Below, one piece after another: positions 10,885 through 21,817 of a stretch of 64,000 nt of DNA (positions within the stretch are counted from its first letter, which is position 1; each line of letters opens with the position of its first letter). The notes below the pieces were generated by a model. That model saw nothing but the letters and a program-made list of their open reading frames with translations, searched no databases and was not told where the DNA came from. This DNA comes from Deinandra increscens subsp. villosa. Its lineage: Eukaryota > Streptophyta > Magnoliopsida > Asterales > Asteraceae. Location: the NCBI GenBank assembly GCA_039602395.1, contig JBCNJP010000024.1, positions 1,431,060-1,495,059 on the forward strand, in the 5' to 3' direction. The translations under genes were made by a program, and so were the position numbers.

Positions 10885-12356
10885 GTGAAAAATCATGGAG
10901 GAAGCAATTCTAACAACAATAATTCTGGTAACAACTCAGGTCCTCACCCTACCCTACCAAAGCCAACCGAAAGTCAAAACCACCAGAATGTGGTTGCTTC
11001 TGTTGCCAATCAAACCTCATGTGTTGAATGGGAAGATTTCGTTGCTGAGTTTGAGCCTATCAACCATTCTTTGTTGGCCAAACAAGACTCCATCTCAGAT
11101 CAGGTAAACTCTATTCCTGATAAAGTTTTAGAAAACCTATGCAGCCCTGCTTGCATAAAACAAGTGGCAAAGTACCGAAATCACAACACTGACTTGATTA
11201 ATGAAGTTTCAAACCTAAATGAGTTAAAGGAATGTTTTAAAAAATCTGAATCATCATACATTTCAAAAATTGAAAACTTAACCAAAGAGTATGAACAGTT
11301 AAAACAAACCAACTCAGTGCTTGAAAGACAGCTTGATGACTTGCTGTCAAAGCTTGAGAAATTAAGAAATGAAACCAAAGATGTTAAGGCTGAGGTTGAT
11401 GTTCTTGAGATCAAGCTAAAAGATGCTTTGTTTACTTGTGATAAATTCAAAACAGCAAATAGGAAGGCTGAGAAACTGTGGATCGGAGGGATGTATGGTA
11501 AAGCAGGTGTTAGGTATAATTGTGTTGAACCACCAATTGAATACTCACCTGTAATCAAACCAATTGAAGATTTAAAATCAGAATGTAAAATTAGTCTCAC
11601 AGTTGATCACATCTCATCACAGTCAAGTTCTGAAAACACTGTTGAGTCTAAGAAAACTGAAGTCACTAATGCAAGCACTTCTGCATCAACTGACCAATTA
11701 AACATTTTGAAGCCTTCAATTACTGTTCCACCACCAGCTATTTATGAACCCAAAGGTTCAAAAGTTGGAGGGAAGCAACCTAAGAAACCAAAGGGAATTC
11801 AAACTCAAAGGTTTGGTCAACTAAATTTCAACCAAGTGACCAAACTTGAGTCTCCCAGGAAATTTGAAACCAATGTTATTGAATGCATGTGCTGTGGTGA
11901 ACAAGGTCACCTAACTGCTGTATGTCAGTTCAACCCAATGAGTAAAGTAAAACCATTTTTGAAACCAAAACCTGTTTTGAAACCAAAGGCTGACTTTCAA
12001 AAGAAACTCACAGGAAGAATTTCACCTGTGAGAAACCACACATTGAAGCATTTTGGATCTGATTCTAACAGGATCTTAATTGGTAACGAAAGAAATGGGA
12101 GTTTTTCTGTTATAAAGCAAAATCGTTTTCCGGCTGAAGTTCAAGCGGAACATTCTTCTGCTCGAACTCATGTTCAACCAGAAAATAAAATTCAACCCAG
12201 ATCAGCTACTGCTCCAAATTAGAGACCTCATGTACATTTTGCTGATGGGTTTGAGGATTTTGAAGCTCAAGGAAGAAGAAATCCTTCTAGAGGAAAGATC
12301 ACCTCTAGAGAAATTTTTTCAAGAAACAGCAAATCTAACTAATCTGAAATTGTATT
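10885..12356 (+). pseudogene. gag, coiled-coil and second zinc-knuckle part
   Basis: It is in frame with the preceding gag after one TAA codon, so the two were once one protein. Features in order: an Asn/Ser/Gly-rich linker, a long heptad-like coiled coil (about 11190-11480, rich in Leu, Lys and Glu, with SNLNELKECFKKSE and LERQLDDLLSKLEKL), and a second CCHC knuckle CMCCGEQGHLTAVC near 11887. Near the end, at about 12128-12185, the coding sequence carries TTCCGG / GTTCAA words, also found in the LTRs, encoding VQAE...VQPE. A stop lies at 12220-12222. Open-frame remnants continue to the Ale-like insertion at 12357 and resume at 17186. Confidence 0.8.
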
Positions 12357-12557
12357 TATAGAACAAGAAAGGATTGAAGTATATTTTATATATTTGTGTA
12401 TCTATTACAAGAGATGAAGATTGGTTTATATAACACCAATCATTGTAACTGAAAATAAATGAAGAAATAAAAGACAGACCCTTCATGTACATGAAGTTAA
12501 GTAGCATAAATGAGCAAAGTAAATAGTAATAATATAACAGTAAATAGAGCTTTAACA
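12357..12557 (-). repeat. 3' LTR of Ale-like element
   Basis: 201 bp. It matches 16980-17180 with about two mismatches (GTGTATC/GTGTGTC and AACAGT/AACTGT). The RNase H stop codon overlaps its first bases. A short purine run (GAGAGGG) just outside is the polypurine tract. Confidence 0.93.
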
Positions 12558-14186
12558 TGCCCTCTCAGGCTGAACGTTGGGAGCAATGTTGAGCTTGGAC
12601 CGAAGATAGGAGAATCTTGCAAACGTCAATCCTTTGGTGAGAACATCAGCGAGTTGTAGTACAGTAGGAATGTATCTGACAACCAAGGTTCTAGACAGGA
12701 TCATATCACGAACAAAGTGAAGATCAATCTCTAGATGTTTGGTGCGTTGATGAAATACAGGATTTGCTGCAAGGTACGTAGCTCCAATGTTGTCACACCA
12801 AAGTGTGGGAGGAATAGTCACAGGAATGCGAAGTTCATGAAGAATGGACATGACCCATCGTATTTCAGCGGAAGCTTGAGCCAGAGCACGATATTCAGCT
12901 TCAGTGCTTGACCGAGCAACAGTATGTTGCTTCTTGGAGCTCCAACTGATTAAGTTGGAGCCAATAAAAAGACAGTAGCCTGTTGTAGAGCGACGATCAT
13001 CGGGGCAACCAGCCCAATCAGCATCGGAGTAAGCATGTAGGTCGAAACTAATGGATCGATGAATGGTTAACCCGTGCGAGCTCGTGCCACGAAGGTATCT
13101 AAGAATTCGTTTCATAGCCACCCAATGAGGATCAGTAGGAGCTTGAAGAAACTGTGAGACTTTGCTAACAGCATAGGCAATTTCAGGTCTAGTTAAAACA
13201 AGGTATTGCAGGGCACCGACAGTGCTGCGATAAATCGTAGGATCATCCAGGGGTATACCTGAGTAGCGAGATAACTGACGACCGGGAGTAACTGGAGTAG
13301 ACAAAGGTTTGCATTGAGTTAGACCGGTGTGTTGAAAAAGCTCAGTGAGGTACCGCTGCTGGGAGAGATGAAGAGTGTCACCACTATAAGTGGCTTGGAC
13401 TCCTAAGAAGTAGTTTAGCGTTCCCATATCTTTTAGTGCAAACTGTGCATGTAGTTTGGTGATTAGACTGTTTACAAAAGTGGAGCAGCTTCCAGTAATA
13501 ATAATGTCATCCACATAAACAAGGATGTAGCATGTCACTTGACCATTGCAGTATACAAATAGAGAGCTATCGGAGACGCATTGTGAGAATTTGAGGTTTT
13601 GTAGTGCACATGAGAGTTTTGAAAACCACTGCCGAGGCGCTTGTTTTAGACCATATAGAGCCTTTTTGAGTAAACAGACATGGTTTGGTCGTGACGGATC
13701 CACAAATCCAGGAGGTTGACTCATGTAAACTGTCTCGGATAAGTCACCATGTAGAAATGCATTATTCACGTCAACCTGACGAATATCCCACCTGCGAGAA
13801 AAGGCAACAGATAAAACTAATCGAATGGTGGTGGGTTTGATTACAGGACTAAAGGTTTCATTATAGTCAAGTTCTTTAGTCTGGAGGAATCCCTTTGCAA
13901 CCAAACGAGCTTTGTAACGACTAAGAGTGCCATCAGGATGACGTTTAATACGATAAACCCACTTACATCCAACGATGTTTGCTTTAGGAGGAGCAGGAAC
14001 CAAAACCCAGGTGTGATTCGAGTGTATGGCAGTAATTTCACTTTTTATTGCATCCCACCAGGGCGGAAATTTTTGAGCCTGGTAAAAAGTAGTGGGTTCG
14101 GAGCTAGGAGTACAGGATACATGGTAGGTAACAAAATCTGGGAAGGACTTAGTTTTACGAGTATTATCACGAGTGCGAGTAACCAT
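12552..14186 (-). pseudogene. Reverse transcriptase and RNase H of Ale-like element
   Basis: This is the C-terminal pol part: it copies element RNA into DNA and removes the RNA strand. The visible frame is 544 codons and open to its natural end. RT landmarks: WWDAIKSEI at the start, CKWVYRIKR, DVNNAFLHGDL (first catalytic Asp), the LKQAPRQWF region and the YVDDIIITG catalytic box. RNase H landmarks: YSDADWAGCPDDRRSTTGYC, SSTEAEYRA and HLEIDLHFVRD. It ends NVQPERAC with TAA in the LTR. It joins the integrase frame only after a frameshift near 14210-14230, so the apparent start at 14186 is not a real translation start. Confidence 0.9.
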
Positions 14187-15178
14187 AGGATGAATGGGTT
14201 GAGTGTCAACATTGGTTGCAGGAGGTGGAGAGGATGGGTTTGATTTGAGGGAGGTGTTGGTGAAAACGAAGGGGTAGATGTCGAAGAAAAGAAATCAAAA
14301 GTGGGAATTGAGGCAGAGTTTTCGGACGTAGGTGATTTGAGGTTTCTAAAAGGAAAAATATGTTCGTGAAATCTGACGTGCCTCGAGGTATATATTCGTG
14401 ATGTGTCTGGATCGAAGCAGAGATATCCGCGATGTTGAGTGGCATAACCAAGAAATACGCAGGGTAAGGATTTTGGGGCTAGTTTGTTATCTCTTGTATC
14501 TCCGAGGAAGGGGTAACATAGACATCCAAACGTACGGAGGATGGTGTAATTGGGTTTTGTTTTATAAAGGAATTCAAACGGTGATATGTGGTTAAGGTTA
14601 TGAGATGGAAGTCTATTTATCAGAAAAGCTGCAGTGGCATAAGCATCATACCAATATTCATTTGGAAGATGGGCATGAAACAGAAGAGATCGTGCAATCT
14701 CTGATAGGTGACGATTCTTTCGTTCAGCTACCCCGTTCTGTTGTGGTGTGTAAGGACATGATATGCGATATGTAATCCCAGAGTCAGAAAGAAACTGTCG
14801 CATCTGTCCTTGTGTTAATTCAGGTGCACCATCACACTGAAAGTATTTAATGGTTGTAGAGAATGCATTTTCGACATGTAACTTTAGGTGACAGAATGAA
14901 GCAAGGGCTTGAGATTTGTGAGTCATGGGGTAAATCCAAGTGAAGCGGCTATAATCATCAATAAATTGTATGAAATAACGGTAGCCTAATCGAGACAAGG
15001 ATGGTGATGGTCCCCAAATATCACAATGTATTATTTGTAATGGTGTGTCACTACGTGTCATGGATAAGGAAAATGGTAATCTACTAGACTTGGAGATTTG
15101 ACAAGCATTGCAAACTTTATTATTATTAGATACTTTATTCGAACAAAGGTTTGAAATATGACTAAAAACATAGTTCAA
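14045..15178 (-). pseudogene. Integrase of Ale-like element
   Basis: A rve-type integrase core, which inserts the element cDNA. It begins inside the GAG-pre-integrase zinc region (the HxxxC...CNACQISKSSRLP half). It shows the three acidic residues of the DDE triad: HCDIWGP, FQCDGAPEL and the Glu of QNGVAERKNRH. A serine/proline-rich tail follows. The last ~30 codons are out of frame with the RT because of an indel near 14210-14230. The upstream junction with the protease part is also shifted, near 15240. Confidence 0.88.
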
Positions 15179-16323
15179 CGGGTGTCCAAGACGTTGGTGC
15201 CAGAGATCATGTGAACCCGAAGAAATTCCAGCAGTAAGTGAGTAAGTCTATCCGATCTTGGCTGAATGTGGTGGAGTTGTTGTCCCGTTAGCATCTGAAT
15301 GGAAAGACCAAAACGTGAGAACATAAAACATATTGGTTGATCAAGGGTGAGTTGTGTAATTGAAAGAAGATTTTTGGTTAGTCCAGGAACAAGAAGCACA
15401 TTATTCATAACTAGAGAGTGATTTGAGAGTTTTAGAGTGGCTTTGCCAATGTGGGTGATGCCAAGTGTCTTACCATTGCCAACCACAACTCGATCCACAC
15501 CTATATACGGTTTTAAGTCATGAAGAAGTGAAGAGTTTGAAGTCATGTGTGCCGAGGCACCTGAGTCAGGGATCCAAGAGTCAACCTGGGCACAAACATC
15601 TGAAAAAGAAGATAAATTAGCACTAAGTGCAGAAAAATCGTCCCTGGGTCCGTAAGTAGAGGCCCACTGCCCAAAGTGACCTGGTCCAAAGCTGTTATCA
15701 AAATTATTATATGATGGAGAAAGTCCAGCAGACATGGTCTGTGATGGCCCACTATTAATAAACCCATGCGAGACTTGAGATGGGCCAATTGGGCCGAAAT
15801 TACCTTGCTGATGGTTCATAGCAGGTTTTAATTCTTGAGTAAAGTATGACGGATTGTTTGTGTTTCCAGAGAAATTAGGGTTCCAGCCCCCATCGTGATT
15901 CCAGTCCCCATCAACCGCAGTTTCCTGATTTCCGGCAATCTGAGCAACATATTTGGCGACCTTAGGTGCTTTTCCGCCACGATTGAAGTTTCTGAAGCCA
16001 CTGCGATTAAAGTTCTTTCCCCCATTATTGTAGCCAAAGCGACTTCCCCCATCATTGTTGCCACTGCCGTTACTAAATCGTGCTCCACGGTTGAAGTTCT
16101 GGGGAAATCGATTATGGCCACGAAACAACGAGTTCTGTTGGTGTGGTGATGAGTAGCGATAGTAACACCGATTCGCTGAGTGCCCTGGTTTGGAGCAAAT
16201 TTGACAGGTGAGTTCTTCTTTCTTCTCGATTTGGTGACTATCAGGTTTCACCGTAACTGCACTCATGGCTGTCTCAACAGAACGACGTTTGGATGTTTGT
16301 GCCATACGCTGCTCCGTCACCAA
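15175..16323 (-). pseudogene. gag C-terminus and protease of Ale-like element
   Basis: Order: a CCHC knuckle CQICSKPGHSANRC, a long Gly/Asn/Phe-rich linker, and the aspartic protease with its active site in WIPDSGASAHMTSN (DSG intact) and the flap region further on. It ends out of frame (VLDTR stop) just before the pre-integrase zinc domain. It is shifted by one base against the gag frame upstream (near 16350). Confidence 0.87.
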
Positions 16324-16907
16324 TAGCTTCGAACGAAGTTGTATGAAGGTTGGTTGTTTTCCATGTTTTCAACAGAGAGAATGAAATGTTCAAAATCCGG
16401 ATTCAGACCATAGAGTACCTGTGAGACCAAGCTTTCATCTGTTACGGGTTTGCCGATAGAGAACAGGGCGTCAGCGAGCTTCTGAGCACGATCACAATAA
16501 GCCGTAACAGGTGAGTTCCCTTGTTTCAGCAATTGAAACTGTGTTCGTAGTTGATTTTTCTTAGCAACAGCATGTTGGAGATAAGACTCTTCAAGAGTCT
16601 TCCACAGTTCTGCAGATGAGGTGGTCCGAATAGCAAGGTGAGCGATGGTAGGATCCAGAGTGGCGTTGATAACGGCAGAGACATAGCTATCATGCTTTTC
16701 CCACTCAAGATATTCCGTAGTCCCTTTTTCAGGTTGGGCTAATTCAGATTTGTTGTGTTGTATGAGACCCATGGTTTTCAAGATGTTAGAAATCTGATGA
16801 TTCCAACTTAAGTAATTTTCACCATTTAATTTCACAGATACAAGGCTTGACAGACTTGTCAGTGAGAGGGTGTTGGGTCCACTGGAATGGGATGAAGATG
16901 AAGGCAT
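16317..16907 (-). pseudogene. gag N-terminal part of Ale-like element
   Basis: The start ATG at 16907 lies about 60 bp after the PBS and is well placed. The UBN2/Retrotran_gag core includes VKLNGENYLSWNHQ, ELWKTLEESYLQ, QLLKQGNSPVTAYCDRA and QVLYGLNPDFEHF. The frame is lost around 16350, after which an alien tail (RSYW) precedes a stop. The true continuation is in the 15175-16323 frame. Confidence 0.88.
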
Positions 16908-16966
16908 GGATGAGTTGGTAGATGACGACGTAGTTATGTTTGTGGGTTCTGGTTCAGGCCTCCTGT

Positions 16967-16979
16967 GGCTCTGATACCA
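16967..16979 (-). other. Primer-binding site of Ale-like element
   Basis: The minus strand reads TGGTATCAGAGCC, matching initiator tRNA-Met, immediately after the LTR end TTCTATA. Confidence 0.9.
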
Positions 16980-17180
16980 TATAGAACAAGAAAGGATTGA
17001 AGTATATTTTATATATTTGTGTGTCTATTACAAGAGATGAAGATTGGTTTATATAACACCAATCATTGTAACTGAAAATAAATGAAGAAATAAAAGACAG
17101 ACCCTTCATGTACATGAAGTTAAGTAGCATAAATGAGCAAAGTAAATAGTAATAATATAACTGTAAATAGAGCTTTAACA
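16980..17180 (-). repeat. 5' LTR of Ale-like element
   Basis: 201 bp, TGTTAAAGC to TTCTATA on the minus strand, nearly identical to 12357-12557, flanked by GTATT at 17181-17185. Confidence 0.93.
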
Positions 17181-17185
17181 GTATT

Positions 17186-17538
17186 TGCTACTAGTTCAAG
17201 GGAAATCACAGTGTTCCACTTCAGGGGGGAGTTCAAATCAAAACACATCACCTGAGAGAACTAAGTTGGTTAATCAAGGAAATGAAAAATCAAAGAAAAT
17301 AACCAACAAGCAATTTTTTTTTTATAGAATATAGGGATAGAAAAATTGCTGAAAGAAAGAACACCAAAGGTAAAAGGTCTAGCCAAACAAGTACTCAGTA
17401 TGAGAACTTCAGTTTTGACAATGATGATCTACTTTATGAAGCTCCAGTTATAAATACTTTAGTACTCAAAGAGTACAAGTACAATGATGCTTATGGCAGA
17501 CCTAAGACCACTCAGGCTTGGGTCCCTTATAGAAATTA
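17186..17538 (+). pseudogene. End of gag of the 17.6-kb Copia element (after nested insertion)
   Basis: This is the continuation of the gag interrupted at 12356. A recognisable frame (KIAERKNTKGKRSS ... NDAYGRPKTTQAWVPYRN) ends in a TAA at 17536-17538. The block ending AWVP followed by a stop resembles the gag end seen in related plant Copia elements, with the protease starting just downstream in another frame (family knowledge). A run of T at about 17313-17322 disturbs the frame upstream. Confidence 0.6.
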
Positions 17539-17558
17539 ATCATTTCTGATATGCGCAG

Positions 17559-18175
17559 GTGCAAAATAAAGGCCAAAATAGCCTATGGGTAGTTGACAAT
17601 GGATGCACTTGCCACATGACAGGGAATAAGCACATTCTGGAAAACACAAAAAGAATCAATGGAGGACCAGTTGCCTTTGGAAGCACAAAAGGCCATATCA
17701 CAGCACAAGGTGATGTGACAAATGGACTGGTAAAATTTGATAAGGTCAATTTTGTTGATACATTGAATTTCAATTTGCTGAGTGTCTCACAAATGTGTGA
17801 CAAGAATTTGAATTTAATGTTTAATGAGAAAGAGGCTATAGTTCTCAAACCTGGTGTCAAAATTACTGATGAACTAATTATGCTTAAGGCACCCAGGAGA
17901 GATGGATTATACAATTTGGATATATCAGTTGCTGCACCCTCATGTGGCACTGCTTGCTTTATATCCAAAGCCTCAGTTGACGAATCTGATCCGTGGCACA
18001 GAAGGTTAGGTCATGTGAACTACAAGAACATGAACAGAATTGTAAATCTTGGCTTAGTTAAGGGTCTTCCTAACAAGCATTTTGCATGTTCTGAAAACTG
18101 TGTACCTTGTCTTAAGGGAAAGCAACACAGAACCTCCTTTAAGCCAAAAGTTGAGTCTTCTATTTCAAACCTCTA
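17559..18175 (+). pseudogene. Protease and pre-integrase region of the 17.6-kb Copia element
   Basis: It contains the aspartic protease with the motif VVDNGCTCHMTG, where the usual D-S/T-G triad reads D-N-G; this should cripple catalysis. It continues into the GAG-pre-integrase zinc domain (DPWHRRLGHVNYKN ... CVPCLKGKQH; His/His/Cys/Cys all present). A stop at 18173-18175 ends the frame, and the integrase continues in another frame. Confidence 0.85.
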
Positions 18176-19198
18176 GAGCTTTTTCACATGGATTTATTTG
18201 GTCCAACTAGAGTAATGAGTTTGGGAAAAAGGTCATACTGTTTTGTAATAATTGATGATTTTTGAAGATATACTTGGGTTTTCTTTCTCAAAACAAAAGA
18301 TGAAACTGCTGAATTACTAAAAACTCTTGTAATCAATTTAGAAAATAAATCAAATCTCAAAGTCAAAACAATCAGATGTGACAATGGCACAAAATTTAAA
18401 AATCATGTTCTGAATACATTTTGTGAGGAAAAGGGAATTGTGAGACAATTTAGTGCTCCTAGAACTCCAGAACAAAATGGTGTTGCTGAAAGGAGAAATA
18501 GGACATTGATTGAAGCTGCTAGGTCAATGTTAGCAGACTCCAAGCTCCCTGTGATATTTTGGGCAGAAGCAGTGAACACTGCTTGCTATGTCCAAAACAG
18601 GATTTTAATTGTCAAAGGAAAGAACAAAACACCCTATGAGCTTTGGACAAAAAGAAAGCCAAATATTTATTTCTGTAAGCCATTTGGTTGTCCTGTCACT
18701 ATTTTAATAACTAATGAGTTATTGCCTAAATTTGCTGAAAAGGCAGATGAAGGTTATTTTGTTCGGTACTCTGGTGTGTCAAAAGCATATAGAGTATACA
18801 ACAAGAGAACCAAAATTGTTGAGGAAACCATAAATGTATCCTTTAATGAAAAATCTCTCAATAATTTTAAGTCTCAACCCATTTGGTTATTTGATATTGA
18901 TGCACTAACCACTGCTTTCAACATAACTGTTGATAAGCCTGTGAGCTCTTTAGTGCAGGAACAAAATTCTTATAGGTCTGCTGATAAGCATTGGAAGAGC
19001 AATCAAACTGCAAAAAAGAAGCCAATCTTCTTCTCTTCAATGAGTTATCAACCTATCTTTCCAAGAATTGACAAGAAACTGACTGAAATAATTCAAATTG
19101 AAGAAGAAATTGTTCCGGTTCAAATTCACGTGGAACCAGTTTCTCCGGTTCAAGTTCAATCGGAAAACCCAATTTCAGAAGCTGAAGTAGAATACTGA
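18176..19198 (+). pseudogene. Integrase core of the 17.6-kb Copia element
   Basis: The DDE integrase is split. The first Asp (HMDLFGP, near 18186) and the second (IRCDNGT, near 18371) lie in a frame broken by a TGA near 18262. The Glu lies in QNGVAERRNRT, within the longer open part from 18440. Downstream is the usual WAEAVNTACYVQNR and YELWTKRKPN region. The tail (about 19113-19170) again carries TTCCGGTTCAA words encoding VPVQIHVEPV and PVQVQSE. It ends at 19198. Confidence 0.85.
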
Positions 19199-19199
19199 A

Positions 19200-21061
19200 T
19201 CAGGGACAAATGAAGTTGAAAATTCAAATGATAGCATATCAAATGAGCTTAATTTAGAGCATCTAACCTACAATTCAGACACCAATTCTCATGAATCAGT
19301 TGGAGTTTCACATCCTGTGTCACAATTTGAAAATGTTGAGCTTGATCACAGACTTCCTCAGCTCAACATACCCTCAAATGGAAGAAGCCATGAGTTTCCT
19401 ATGTTCCTTGATAGAAGAATCAATAGAGATCGTCCAGCAAGAAATGTTATTGGAGAAGCATCAGCACCTGTGTTGACAAGAAGTAGATCTGCTAATGCAA
19501 ACATTTACTTGCATGCTGCATTTTTGTCTCAAGAACTACCCAAGAAGGTAGCCGATGACTTCAAAGACAATAGCTGGGTAGAGGCAATGCAGGAAGAACT
19601 ATTTCAAATCAACAAGCAGAAAGTTTGGGAATTGGTAGATCTGCCTGATGGAGTAGAACCAATTGGAACAAAGTGGGTGTTCAGAAACAAGAAAGATGAC
19701 AGGGAATTGTTATAAAAAACAAAGCAAGACTGGTTGTGCAAGGCTATGTGCAGGAAGAAGGCATTGATTATGATGAAGTGTTTGCACCAGTGGCTAGATT
19801 GGAAGCAATTAGAATTTTCTTAGCCTATGCTACATTCAAAGACTTCCAAGTGTTTCAGATGGATGTCAAAAGTGCTTTCCTGTATGGCCTACTGGAACAA
19901 GAAGTATATGTCAAACAACCTCATGGTTTTGAAGACCCTCATCATCCTAACAGGGTGTGTAAGCTGATCAAAGCTTTGTATGGTCTCAAACAAGCACCTA
20001 GAACCTGGTATGAAACTCTTTCTAACTATCTCCTAGAGAATGGCTACAGGAGAGGGGCGATTGACAAAACACTTTTTGTTAAAACTGTTGGTAAGGATAT
20101 GTTGATGGTACAAATTTATGTAGATGATATTATTTTTGGTTCATCTAATACTGTGTTGTGCAAGGAGTTTGAAACTTTGATGCAGTCCAAATTTCAGATG
20201 AGCTCCATGGGAGAACTAACATTCTTCTTAGGACTACAAGTGAACCAATCCGCAGATGGAATCTTTTTAAACCAATCAAAGTACATCCAAGACATGCTGA
20301 AGAGATTTGACATTTTAATATGCTTAAGTGCCAAAACTCCTATCTCCACTACCCACAAGTTAACCAGTGACTTAAGTGGCAAGCCAGTGGATGTGCATAT
20401 GTACAGAGCAATGATAGGGTCACTGGTGTATCTCACTGCTAGTAGACCTGACATCATGTTCAGTGTTTGCTTATGTGCTAGATATCAGTCCTCACCAAAG
20501 GAGTCACACATGCTAGCTGTTAAGAGAATCTTCAAGTATCTGAAGGGCCAACCAAAACTGGGTTTATGGTATCCCAAGAACTCTGACTTCTCTTTCAGAG
20601 CATTCATAGACTGTGACTATGGAGGATGTTACATAGACAAGAAATCAACATCAGGTGGATGTCAATTTCTGGGTGAAAGGCTTGTCTCTTGGCAATGCAA
20701 GAAACAAACTTGTGTTTGCACTTCAACTGCAGAAGCTGAGTATATTGCTGCCTCAAGTTGTTGCAGCCAAGTCCTTTGGATCTAAAATCAGATGCTTGAC
20801 TATGGGATCACATTCATGGAAACTCCTATTCTTGCAGACAACAACAGTGCCATCTCCATCATCAACAATCTAGTGAAGCACTCCAAGACCAAACACATTG
20901 ACATAAGGTATCACTTTATTAGAGATTGTACAGAAAAGAATTTAATCAAATTGTTCAAAGTTCACACTGATTATCAATTGGCAGATCTGTTTACAAAAGC
21001 TCTAGATGAGTCAAGATTTTTCTATCTCATCACAGCCATTGGGATGATGAACTTTGAATAA
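19200..21061 (+). pseudogene. Reverse transcriptase and RNase H of the 17.6-kb Copia element
   Basis: The RT begins near 19540 (NSWVEAMQEELFQIN). A frameshift lies near 19700, after WVFRNKKDD. The main frame (19736-20785) has FQMDVKSAFLYG (catalytic Asp), LYGLKQAPRTWYE and the YVDDIIFGSS box, then RNase H (FIDCDYGGCYIDKKSTSG, TAEAEYIAAS). An in-frame TAA at 20783-20785 interrupts WI*NQMLDYG. The frame then continues to the natural end at 21061 with KHIDIRYHFIRDC and LADLFTKALD. The RT box and spacing fit Sirevirus-type elements. Confidence 0.88.
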
Positions 21062-21817
21062 AACTTTTCACAACTTTAATAAAAGAGAGGCATGTGCTTA
21101 AGAGCCCGTCTCTTGATACAAAAAGTAAAGGAAAATGAAAATCTATTGTGTTAGTTAGAAAACATTTCAGTTCATAGTCAGTAACTGCTGCTAAAACTAT
21201 GAATAATTAACATATGTTTTCAAAAATCATGTGTTTTGGATTTCCGGTCCAAGTTCCGGTTCAACCTGAGAAAACAACTTTTGAAATTCATCGGGTGAAC
21301 TTCAACCGAAAAAAATGCATTAGAAGTCATGTGGAAAATTATTTTGAAAACAATATTTCCAAGCCGAAAAATTCTTCGCTTGAAGTTCAGACGGAAGAAA
21401 TTTAGTTTCAAAATAAAGGAGAAAATGGGTTCCGCTTGAACTTCCGGGTCAACAAGTCAAAGTTACCTTTCATCTAATTAACTGGAAGGCACAACATTTT
21501 ATGCGGATATTCATTTAATTACTCATTAACTTTTTAACCATTTAATATCCGAGGTTTCAGTTAATTTACTTTTGGATAATGACATGCTTTACCAAGTTGT
21601 ACCATATAACCCATAAAGCACCAGTCACATCAGTTACCTGAATAGACGGTTTACAGTCTCTCTCCTCCACGTCATCGACGTAAAAGGGTAAAAGCCCTAA
21701 ATTACCGTCATATTCCCCATTTCTCTCAACCCCACTCACAAATTACTTCCAATTTCTCCCAAACCCTCTCCATAACTTCCAAGAAACCGTCAACCCTGCT
21801 CAAATCTACAATCAACA
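21062..21817 (+). other. Spacer between pol and extra ORF, rich in TTCCGG/TTCAA words
   Basis: No ORF. At 21240-21450 the words seen in the LTR recur densely: TTTCCGGTCCAAG, TTCCGGTTCAACC, GTGAACTTCAACCG, TTGAAGTTCAGACGG and TTCCGCTTGAACTTCCGGG. The remaining part before the ATG at 21818 is pyrimidine-rich, like an mRNA leader (CTCTCTCCTCC at about 21658-21668 and CCCCACTCACA). Confidence 0.6.

Larger units (their letters stand above)
12357..17180 (-). mobile_element. Ale-like Copia retrotransposon nested in gag, minus strand, TSD GTATT
   Basis: Two 201-bp LTRs (TGTTAAAGC...TTCTATA on the minus strand) at 12357-12557 and 16980-17180 differ at about two positions, so the insertion is recent. 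GTATT flanks both ends (12352-12356, 17181-17185). The PBS directly follows the 5' LTR. The short LTRs, compact 4.8-kb size and gag start (LNGENYLSWNHQISN) suit the Ale/Retrofit lineage (lineage by recognition). Gag-pol was a single frame but now has about three frameshifts, so this copy cannot make a full polyprotein. Confidence 0.93.
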
